From contig CM036771.1 of the NCBI GenBank assembly GCA_020796225.1, forward strand, positions 26,642,176 through 26,706,175: a stretch of 64,000 nucleotides of DNA, read 5' to 3'. This DNA is from Arion vulgaris. Lineage: Eukaryota; Mollusca; Gastropoda; Stylommatophora; Arionidae. The notes under the pieces are model-generated. The model saw nothing but the letters and a program-made list of their open reading frames with translations, ran no database searches and had not been told where the DNA came from. Shown piece after piece: positions 40,101 to 52,100 of the stretch; position 1 is the stretch's first letter, and every line of letters starts with the position of its first letter. The position numbers and the translations under genes are program-made.

Positions 40101-43100
40101 ATGCAACCATATGTCAGTTGCTTTACAGTCACTTGTTAGCTGATGATACAGAAATGGATAATGCAACCATATGTCAGTTGCTTTACAATCACTTGTTAGC
40201 TGATGATACAGAAATGGATAATGCAACCATATATCAGTTGCTTTGCAGTCACTTGTTAGCTGATGATACAGAAATGGATAATGCAACCATATGTCAGTTG
40301 CTTTACAATCACTTGTTAGCTGATGATACAGAAATGGATAATGCAACCATATATCAGTTGCTTTGCAGTCACTTGTTAGCTGATGATACAGAAATGGATA
40401 ATGCAACCTATATGTCAGTTGTCAGAATGGTCCAGGAAGCCAGTGGTGCATTTTGTATGACAACAATCAGCATGATAATGGAGGTACTGGCGGTGACTAA
40501 TGCACTACTCTGGCTGGAGTCACAAAACTACACTCATGTGTGCATTTTGAGTGATTCATTGAGTATGATCCGAAAGGTGGAGGTTGGTCCGGTTCGCAGG
40601 CAATGGACTGAATCCTACAAGCGTCAACAATTTGCAGAATTACACTTATCTTCGTTCCGGGGCACATGGGTGTTGTTGGCAACGAGAGAGCAGACAGGTT
40701 GGCTGACTCTGCCACCATATGGATAATTTTTTCTACTATTTCTAGTTGTAACTTTAATCATATTTATTATTGTTTTCTTGTGTTTTACTTTATCCACATA
40801 ATGCATTTGTCTTGTTTTCTTCCCTCCAGCAAGAGCTCGTCGAAAACTAGGTATACATTTCACTTCTTTATTATTTTTGCTATTAACTAAGAACATTTGT
40901 TTGCATTACAATAAAAATTTAACTTTCTTCCATATAAAAAAATGAAAGCCGTGGCATTTCCAACCACAGTATACGAGTTGTTGATTTCCTAGGCACCATT
41001 TATACGTTAAGTAGTTTGCCTTATTTGGTTATCATGTACAAAGCCATTGCTTTGGTTTCTTCAATATACGCTTTCTAAAAAACAAAATATATACCTTAAA
41101 CCAGACATGTGCAACCATATATGCTTTTTTCCAGAATCGAATACAAATAAAAGAACTTCTCATCAACCAAAATATATAGAAATAACTGCTCTTATTATGT
41201 TTTTTTTTTCTTCTGTAATCTGCTTTTGTATAACCACATATAAACCTGATATCAGGCCAGACCAACTCCTACCTTCTAGGTCGTTGAATAGATCAATCTA
41301 CCGTCTCTTTTACCATCAGTTTGTGCATATTATTTAAGAGAAATCCCCTTTTATAATTTGCTCAGAATAGCTTAGCTGGTCAGCCAAAGCCTTTACTGGA
41401 GGGGGAAGGATGGGGAAAGGAAAGCTGCTGTACACAAGCAGACTCTTGAGGTCATATGAAAGCTTTGCAGAAGTAGTGGAACCAAATAAACTCCAAGTCA
41501 TCCTAAAATATGATCCGGCTGCTTCTCCCTGTGAGACACTATTCCTTACACACTTCTCTCTCCTCCTTACCTCCTCGCGGATAAGCATAGTACAACATAC
41601 ATGCAGTCAGATCACACAAAATGATGATGTAAGACTTGTTTATAAGTGGTTATACTAGAGTAAACAAAGAATGATTGATCAAAGATTTCAAAATCAAAGT
41701 TGATGACAACAGTTTGATATGGGTATTATTCCCTTTATAAAACTGTAGTTTGACTTGGCTAGTCAATCAGCTGGTGATAATAATAAATATTTCTGATATT
41801 TGTAAGTCATGACAATATGCAATACTTACAAGAGATTTAAAAATACTGGGAAAATTAAATGTACAATAAAATATCCAGCTTTCCAGCCTGTTCTTCTCGA
41901 TTTTGAATTTCCAAGTGTTCTTTTATGTGCTAAAGTAGAACGCAAGACCTACGTTTTATCATCAATCTATGATAGAACTAGGAACTCGATCTCACCTACA
42001 CTGAGATCAGGATCTCTGGAAAAATATCCTGATGGCTCGCTCCACTAGGGAGCGAACCGAGTACTTTTGGAATGAGAGGTGAGCACCTAACATCTACGCC
42101 ACAGAGACCCAGCTGTAAGTGACCTGAAGATAAAAAGATGGAAAGTGGTAAAACACATGTATGTTAAATGTGTTAGTCATATGTAGTGATTTCACTTACA
42201 TTATATTATGGTGCAGTAGTTTTCAAAGGCTGTTGTGTCTTTTATATGCTTGAAAGTTTCTACAGTCCCTTATATGAGAACTGCTTTTCTAGTATTTTAT
42301 GAATGTGCAGCTTGTATAATTTCTCACTCGGTTCACAGACTTAGTACCACAAACTTCAACCTACAACCCCACTGTATCAAGTGGTCCAAGATCAGGCCCA
42401 CCTCATCCACAACAACACTTGTCAGCCCAGCGGAACACTCCACGCAGCCCAAGTAGTCATCTTGCCAGTCCAAATATCAGACCACAGCCACATCCTAGAG
42501 CTGCAACACCACAAAATACTAAAAAACCATTTTCAACTGGGTATGTTATTTATAGTGAAGATAATGTTAAGCTTTGAGATTGTATTTGTCATAGCAAGAA
42601 ACATTCTTCCTCTTCTGTACTAAGAGCTAGTAAATTTCTTTACAGTAAACATTTCTCACCAAAGTGTATGACTTTGCCAATATTTGTAGTTTTGGTCCTC
42701 TTTCAAACTCAGTCTTGATTGTTTTTACTTCAAGATTATCCTTAAGTTATTCAGTATATCCAAGTCATCTCTGCCTCTTTGATTTATGTTGTCCAGTAGA
42801 TATGATAAGAACATGTATAGCTGATGTTTGTTTGATATCTTCTAATTCTTTGTTTACTAATGTCCGCCCCTTGGGGTGGTCCATAGAGACTATGTTGGAA
42901 AAAAATAATACCTCAAATGTTCAGGCAAAAAATTATAAGAAATATGTAAACAATAATTTATTTATCAATCTGCTACACTTATGAGTTGTGATCCACATAA
43001 ATTTTAAGATAGCGCCTAAAAGGAGAAATATATTACGGGTCATAAGAGGAACCATCAGTATACATAATAATAATTCCTCTCATACCGTTATACATTACAT

Positions 43101-46100
43101 AGGGCCTGCAAGCAATTTCTCCATACTGCTCTATCCTGGGAAACTCGCTTAATCTCCCCATGAAACTGAGACTGATATTTCTTGCCCTCTCTCAGCAAAG
43201 TTTGTTTCAGGGTCCTATCAGTATGCATACCCTTCAAAATTTGTTGGAGGAAACTGAGCACCTATGGGTATGCCCGGAGTGCTGTGACATAAGTTCATTA
43301 ACCAATAACCAATTTCTGGAGAACCTGCACATCTAACACCTTTCAGAATATATGAAGTTTAATGTTCAATGTTTTATAGTCTACATTCTCATAATTGATG
43401 CTGACAGTCTAAAGCAATAAACAACTTGATACATAAATTATTAGTAAGTGATATGTGTATCTTCTTCAATGATCCAGCGGCACTTGAGCTTTTGCCCTTC
43501 GGCCCAGTGTATCAGCTACAGTTATTTCTTTGCAAATATCAGTCATGTGGAGCAGGAGAACATGCTGTATGGACAATAATTTACTTCCTTAAAACTCTGC
43601 CCAAACTTGCATCCTGGAAAAGACACTCCGGTTTTAAATTGTTACGAGGAACACCTTATTAGACACAGCTAATAAGGACACATCAGTCATTCCTTCAGAG
43701 GTGCATTGTCTTATAGTCAAACATGACTGTCTTAACACTTTGCTTACCAGCACTCCTGAGCATTACTGTCTCCCATTACCAAGGGTGTTTGCAGTTTTCT
43801 TAAAAAATAACTGTTTTTACAATTAAATTCATAAAAAATGTCAAAAGTGACATACGACTTCAAAATTTTCTGAGCACCATTATGAATGGTTGTAACATCA
43901 AAAAAAAATATTTTATGTAAATTAGTCGTATGATTATGGGGCGCCATCTTGATTTTGTGTGGCTATTTATAGAAATTATAGAATATGTTAAAAAACCAGC
44001 CACTTTTCCTAGTTTTTAGCTAGTTTGTTCAATTTTAAGGCACTAAAATGTTAGGGACATGGTTGGCAATGTATAAAACAAGCTAATTATGAGTACTGGT
44101 TTAACGATTGACAACATATTTCAACATAAAAAAACAAACATAAGTTTGAATAAAATGGAAAACATTTGTATTTTCTTTTGAGTGTATTGTGTTTATGCGG
44201 CATCTCACAATGAGTGTTTGTGAATGTTAAATGAATAAACTACACCTCTAGTTATAGTCTTATCTGCTTCTTTTATGAACTGGAGTTTATATTGTAGCTG
44301 TATGCCTCTGCAAGAGTCTTTGCGGGGAACGTTGATAATCCTCAACTGTGTGGTATAACTTGATGCAGAGTGTCAATCAAGGAAACATTGAAATTTTGGC
44401 AGCATATGCAAGTCAGGCTTCTTTTCCCTGCAGCCATACACAATTTACAGTCTAGTTTGTACCTTGGGTTTACATATTTGCAATGAAATGACACTCACTA
44501 AATCATGATCTTGTGGACATGAAGGCGTCACATTTTGTTGAAGAATAGCAGGTTAAAAAAAACAATACTGACATCCTGCCTAAACTTCTTTGCTGTGATA
44601 GTTGTTGTGGAGCTTGCAGTGTTGTAGCTTATGTGCCTTTGAACTGAGCAGTTTCAACTATGAAATAATATAATAGCAGGTATCACTTATAGGATCTGTG
44701 TGGGTTGGTCGAAATGGTCGACATCCCCATACTTTTTGTATTTTTCTGCAAGTACTGGCTTCTTGGTTATTATGAATTTTCAGACTGTCTTGTCCATAAC
44801 ACCATTTTAGTGAACAGTAGATATGTGTCATGCCAGATAACTGCCAGCATGAATTTATCTTCTGTCGCACAAAACACAGGTTGATCTGCAGTGTTAATTT
44901 GAGTTGCATTTTCTTCAGGAAAATTATTCCTGTTTTCAGGTACTGTTCCGCATGCACCTATCTGCATTTCTTTCAGCTCTTGAAATAAAGCTGGACTTGA
45001 ATGTAAAACTGTTACAGTAGAGTATATATCCTTTGTTTTTATATCCATAAAGAAGATCTTTCACAAACTTGGATGAAACACAACCATAGATGATACCTAA
45101 CACAATCTTAATTATTACACCAGTAGTCTGAGACTGCTGGTTTACAACACATTTCCATACCAATCTGAAGGCACACTATGACTATGAATCCATAAATTTA
45201 AAATGCACCAGTCTGATCACAAGTAAGATTTTTGTACGTGACACTTCATGTGTACTGATATATGTGATTTTCACAGTACCTATTCACTTCATCAGTGATC
45301 AGATCTATGGCAGTATCAGGAAAAATAAGCTTGAAAGAAATCAATGGGCATATGATATACCCAGTTACAGTTGCGTCTGACGTGACACGTCGGTCACACG
45401 TTGTTGTTCGTATAGAAGAATAGCGTAAAGCTCAAATAGTTCGTTTTGAGAACTATTACTCCATCTCCAGAGATTATTTACATGTGCAGTTCTGTTCTGG
45501 TCTCTTGTACCACGCCCATTTCTTACTTCAGATGTAGCATCATCAACCCTATCATATAATCCACATGTTTGTCACTACTGTCACATGCGGTATTATTCAC
45601 CGATACATCTCTGCTTAACCTTGCGGTATCACTTTCATCACAATATTCGCTGGCAGAGTCAGAATAATCTATGTTAAAGGTAAAGTTGATGTTATCAGAC
45701 ATGATAAAAACGCTGGAAGTGTACTTGTAACAAAAATTATAAATATTTCACGAAAATATTGCTTCAAACTGGTCAACTTTTGATATCGCAGGCGCAGCCA
45801 TTTTGGAATAATAAAATGACCGGATGAGACGTGATAGCTAAAGTTATCGATACTGCCGTCTGTTTGCATTCAACATGTTCGAAATTCGGCGATCGTCGAA
45901 GTTGGTCTCTAAGACTTTTAGCCGGAAATTCATTTGGTCAGTAAAGTGTTAAGGAGGCTGTGAAGAAGAAGACAAAAGTGATTGTTTTCTACCAGCAACT
46001 ACTGAAAACATGATTTTTAAAAGTGATTGTTTTCTACAAGAACTACTGAAAAAATGATTTCTTACAAAAGGTAATGATATATGGAAAATTCAGATGAAGC

Positions 46101-49100
46101 CAGTACACTGCTCATACATATATATATATATGTATTCCTTGAGTACCTTTTATACGTTACATAGAGCCTCCAAGTAATTTATTCCATAATGCTCTGTCCT
46201 GGGCAACTCGATCAATCTCTTCTATGGAATTAGATATTATATGCTTATGTTAGTTGAAAATGACAAATTATGTGGAAACATTACATGATGTAGGATACAA
46301 ATCTCAGTCAATTTGTCTTCTATTTAATAATATTTGTGTTGCTATTTTATTATTAGCTCTACCACTGAATGGACTAGCACACAGTTTGACAGTGATGATG
46401 ACAGCTTAGATGATGATTCTAGTTTTGCTGGAGGCAAGGGGTCTGCTCCTCCTGGCACCAGACTAATTCAGTCAGGTCCAGCTTCAGGGCCTAGAGGTCC
46501 TACTCCAAGTCCCCGTGCACAAGGACCTAAGGCAAGATTGATCCAGTCCAAGCCTCTAAATAATAATAATTCTGTCAACGATTTAGATTTTGAGAGGTAC
46601 AGACACCAGTCTTGTCATGCAAATTTATTTTCATAAATTATCCATACATTTCTTCATTATATCATTTTCTTTCTTCTTCTCTTTCATTCCACCATTTACT
46701 TTTTTATAGAAATGTTGGGGTGTAGTGATCTTGTGCTTGCTTGTTCTAAAGCACTTTGAAAGCTGTTATTCACTTTCTTACGGCTATTCTTAATGCTGTC
46801 GCTCCATCTATTGCATGGTCTTGCTCTGTACTCGTTATACTTTTTTCCGTTATATCATTATGTCATTAAACTTATACATTTCTTATTACTGTCATGTATT
46901 TGTATGTTTGACCACCTGATTGTGTATTAATCATTTGTAACTGTATTGTCAACTATATATATCCCATGACACCAGATTCATATTAAGAGGCATGGTTACA
47001 GAAAGTGATTTTTTTTATCGCTTAAGTTAGTCCCAAATTATTTTTAAATGTATTTTTTATCATTCACTGCATTTCAAATTGTATGAGAACTAAGCACAAG
47101 ACGTTTCATGTTGCTAACCTTTATATTAGTTGAGATTTCAGGATATTAGATACACAATAAAGAGAGAACAAGTATTATGAGGAAATTCAATTTTAAATTA
47201 TGAAGGTGTAATAAAAAACAGTTTAATAAAACTGATAATTTGAAGACCCTTACATGAAAAATCATGGACTTATGGATTAGCAAATACAATTAATTATTGA
47301 ATGCACCAGTACCGTAGGTTATACCTACTACTAATTTTGCTAGTGTTTTTTAATTGTTCTGATATTTCTTGAGGTGGTTATTTATTCCAGTGTAGATTTG
47401 ATCCTGTTTTGGATTAATGCTTTCAAAATATATTTTTGTTTAGGAATGTCAGAAAGTCATCTTCCGTCCCACCTTCACCTCAGAATGCAGAATTTGTGGA
47501 CAGAATTAACATGATAGGCAAAAAGCTTGAGGTAGGTACCCATTATGGTGATGATTTTCTTGAAATACTTGCTTTATATTCACCGATTTTGAAAGTTACT
47601 GTAGTCTAACTGTGATAATGGCCGTCCATCACAAGAGATGATGACAACAGTCTCAGACGTGTGTTGCTGCACCTCACTGATGTGTGCGTATGTGACTAAA
47701 GTATAATCCTCGAACACAATCCCCTACCACAGGTGGGGCATATATGATTGAGGCTAGACATGTGGGTGTTGTGTGTTCTGTCTTTTTGCACAGTTCGTTT
47801 TCTCTGTGCCTCAACGGACAACGATTCTCAGCTATGCAAGTTCCTCTTGTGTTGTTACAGCGCCACATTTGACGATCTTCGCAAGGAATTCCCAGCATGT
47901 GGTGTCTGTATCTAAAAATTGTAGTCACTTTAACAGTGTCTTTAACACTTTTGCTCCCACCCATTCTTCAACCAAGTCTGGCTCGCTGCCACACTATTTT
48001 TTGGGCATGATCAGTTTTCAAGGTGACAGTTTCAAAAAATCGTAAAAATAAACTAATAAACTTAGGACTTTTAAACTATGGAATAATGTTCATATATTAA
48101 TGAGCTACTAACCTGTCTATATGTAGAGTATATTCTTTATAATCCACAAGCTATTGTAGTAATTGATATTGGCGTCGCTCCCCATACCTATCTACAGTAT
48201 GATATGCTGCTATTTTCGAGATGGGTGTCCGTCACCTACTCCTGTATCCGTCAGAATATCTGCTATCGATCTATAAACATCGTAACGTGAATTACAGTAC
48301 AAATTCATATCACATTCAGAGTTCGTTTTACCACTATCACTGGCCAAAAAGTCTGAAAAAGAGTCATTTTGGACATCACTATTCATCAGCTACATCGCCC
48401 CTTTTGAAAATCTTTGTTTACTTACGAAAAATCGTGAAAAATCAGACATACCGACGTTTACTGCACATACGTTAGATTCACCATTTTGGAGAGCTCATCG
48501 AACAATACGGAAGTAGTACGTCATGGGACCCCTGTTGCCAGTGATACTCCCAATGTAAAAAGGGCATCGTCTACGGCACATGTCGGTCGACAAAAGTCGA
48601 CGGCAGCAGGAAAGGGAGTTGATATTTTGCCGACCTTTGTCTTTGGTGACAGCCAAAGTGTTAAAGAATTTTTTTATATCCACCAACTGATCATCTGCCT
48701 TCTTCAAGCTCGCCATATATCAACTATTTTGGATGCATTTATTAGTCGAACTGTAAAAGTTATGAGGCTAACTAAAACAAGCTAGATTAGTAATGAGTGG
48801 ATCACAGATGTAAAGTACCTCAACTATTAACAACTTGTGTAAATCCTCTGTTCTGAACATACATATGATCAATATAACTAAAGAGCAGGCAAGCTAGCAT
48901 TTAAGGTACTTATAGTGGGATCATTTGCCCGAGTGGTTACCGGGGCCCAAATTAGGGATGTAAAGAATAGATCCACTGTTACCTGCCACGGATGTCGTAA
49001 GAGGCGACTAAGGAGGTTGGGCTTGGTGCTAGCTACCCCAACCTGTAAAATTAACTAGATAGCTACAGAAACCACAACCAGGAAAATTCATAGCTTGCCA

Positions 49101-52100
49101 CCCGAGGAAGGACCCTGCAAGGAGGGACTCATGGCAAGAAAATGCGGAGATAGTGGAGAGATCTAGAAAAATATCGCCTTGGATACACAGGCTTGGAAAG
49201 ATTTTGGTTGCGGATCTATGCCTCCCTATGGGCGAAAGGTGAAGAAAAAGAATAATGAGATCGTTAGCTGTGAATAAAGGGGACATACAAACAGAAATGG
49301 AAGCCGCAACAGAGACAATAAAAATGCTAATAAATTACAACACCACACTCAAATTAACCTGATTAAATGGTTAAAAAATGTAGGTCACTAACTAGCCTAA
49401 TTTTTAAGAGTTTGAGTTGACAAATTGCATGATAAACACCCCCAAATAAAATAGGTCAGTTTGGCAACCACATAGTACAGGTTTGGACTGGTCCATATTC
49501 TGGTGGGGCAGGTTGATTACATATTATCTTCTTAGAGATTTGTTATATACAGCATAGCTTCTTAGATAGAGATTTGTTACTAGACAAAATGTAATCTGAA
49601 GCATGCCTGTACCTGCACTGAGAACCTATCTTGGTATCTGACAATTGCAAAGTCAGAGTTCTTGCCACTTTACTATGCCAGTGGCACAACTATTAGCTAA
49701 GACTAATAAAATACACATAGTGGAAGGAACTGTCTATGTTATTCTTCTCTTTGTCATTTTTTGTTTAGAAAAGTAATTTTCTTGCAAATTCTTTAGGTAA
49801 TTCATTATTGAACCAACATTACAAAACTCCATGCACACACATAGGTTTACTTATTACTGTGTGGCTTGCTAGTTAAGTACACTCCTCATTCTCAAGTTTG
49901 TACTCCTACTCATGTAAAATTTGATTTCAAGTTTCAACAAATGCTTTTAAAAATAAATTGTACACAATAGTTTTCAAAATAAAATTGCTTTTAAGGATCG
50001 TGCAAAAGTAGATAAACCATATGGAGGAGTAAATGTTGGAGTACTAACAGCAGGGACTAAGCCAAGTGGAAAGGAGGTGAGAGTTGTAATTTGATCTATT
50101 CTATAGTTACTAGACCATTCTATGTAATCTCTGCTGTCACATTGTTGTGTAGATGTTATTACACTTTGTCTAGTGTCATCATCACCATCAGGTGCTGTTA
50201 GCCTGACTGTCCTGCTGTCATAAATATGTTTAATTAGTGTATTTGAACCCAGTAGTGTTCAATCGTATTTTATACATGAAAATCAGAAATAACTCAAATG
50301 TGTGCCCAGGCACTGTAATCAGTTCTTGGTAATTTCTGAGTGCCGTCAAATGTTACCAATAAAGCTGGAAGTGTGAGAGTGAATGTCTTGTAATACTTCT
50401 TCATGAAGGCTGTGGAAACAAGCAGCATCTTTGCAATTTGCTGAAAGAGGCTGAGCACATTTGGGTCTACCCTAAGAGCAGTGAAGTTTGTTCTGTAAAT
50501 GAATAATGATTGGAATTGCAAATTATCAACATAATAACAGCAATAATAACAAAGTAGTACAGATCAGATTAAACCTGGTAGCATCAAATCCTGACTCATG
50601 TTTGTGCTCCAGTAGAAGGGTCGAGTCACCTATACATGTTAGATTCTTTCCAGGATATCTGCACCATCTTTATACTAATAAGAGACAAACTGGTCAGTCT
50701 TCACCACAAGTTGAGTGATTCTTGCCACACCCTTATCGCTTTTTTTGATGCTGTTGCGTGACGTGTTGCTTTTTTTGATGCTGTTGTGATGTGTTGCTTG
50801 TTTTGCAAACTGAAGTACGTGGCTCTTGTTGCAAGCAGATGTCTGTGATTCTTGTATGTTGTTTTTATCCTGTATCAGATCACATATATAGATAAGAAGA
50901 TATATTAATAGAATATGTTTGTCAGTTATGTGCTCTTAATCACGTTTTAACTTTTCTACAATTTTGTCATGTTCTGTCGCAGGGAGATTCTGATGTCGAT
51001 AATGACTGGGACGATTCCACTGAACATGATGAGCCAGCACCAGCTGCAGCTAAGTATGACTTTGATTTTTCACATTTTTTTGTTTGAAAATTTTTGTTTA
51101 GTTACATGCTAGAAGACATATTGAAACATATATTGAGAAGAAATAAGTCCATCAGTACTAACAAAGTGTTATAATAATACTATTTTAAAGAGAAAAATTA
51201 ACTTATACATTCAATCCATACTTGAAACATACCGAAACATTTTATGCTATTATACTGTCATAGAGTCTATAAAGTACTGGAGGAATTTTAGGAAAAGTTT
51301 TCATGTTCTCATTGATAATAAGGAGGAGGCTGATTCCTGCATCAAGTTTGTTTTAACTTTTATCCAAAAATAAAGTCTAAAAAATACGGGAAGGGGGGTT
51401 AAAATAAACATGGATGTTGTGTGCAAATTGTGCATGTTAAAGATTTCTTGGCACTTAAAAATTGAAATAGGAATAGGCTGCATGCCTCTGCCTGGCAAAA
51501 TTTGAGATACTGAAAGTTTAATTTACTTGGCTACTTCACATACCACCATGGAACAACCGAGAGAACAGAACCCATGATGAAATCGGATGTGCTGTTCAAA
51601 TAATGGAGACATCTCAGCTTTGCTGTAGACATAGCACAACATACTTGTGCTGAAATGGTAAAAATCCAACAAAGTCATTTTATGTGGTTTATAAAGTAGT
51701 TATACTAGTACTAGAGCAAATAAAGACAATAGTGAGGAAGGGGAAATTCCAAATGCATCACCCTGCTGTTGTGGACAGCAATGCATCGCTCTGATATGGA
51801 GCTTCTAAAAGTATAAGTGGGCATCTTTACTGTCAGTCACAGGGAGGCACTCATCTTAACAACTAGAAAATGTTTAAATTGGAGGTTAACTCGCTGTCAC
51901 AGTGATGTGATCCTTTCAGGTTGGAGGTTTTTTAACAGAAGTTTGATAGACCAATGTAAATGATTAAACTATTACAGAAACAGCTACAAATGAACAAAGA
52001 ACGTATTACTGCTCTGAACGAAAATCGTGGCATATCCTTTACAGGACGTAACCATCAACCACAGTAAATGAATTGTTGATTTTCTAGGCGCCACTTATAC

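Noticed and set aside
39923..40726. 267-codon open frame, the longest in the window
   Set aside because: It is produced by the 60-bp repeat (unit divisible by three) running into an RNase H relic. No start context, no neighbouring gene structure, and the opposite strand is open too.
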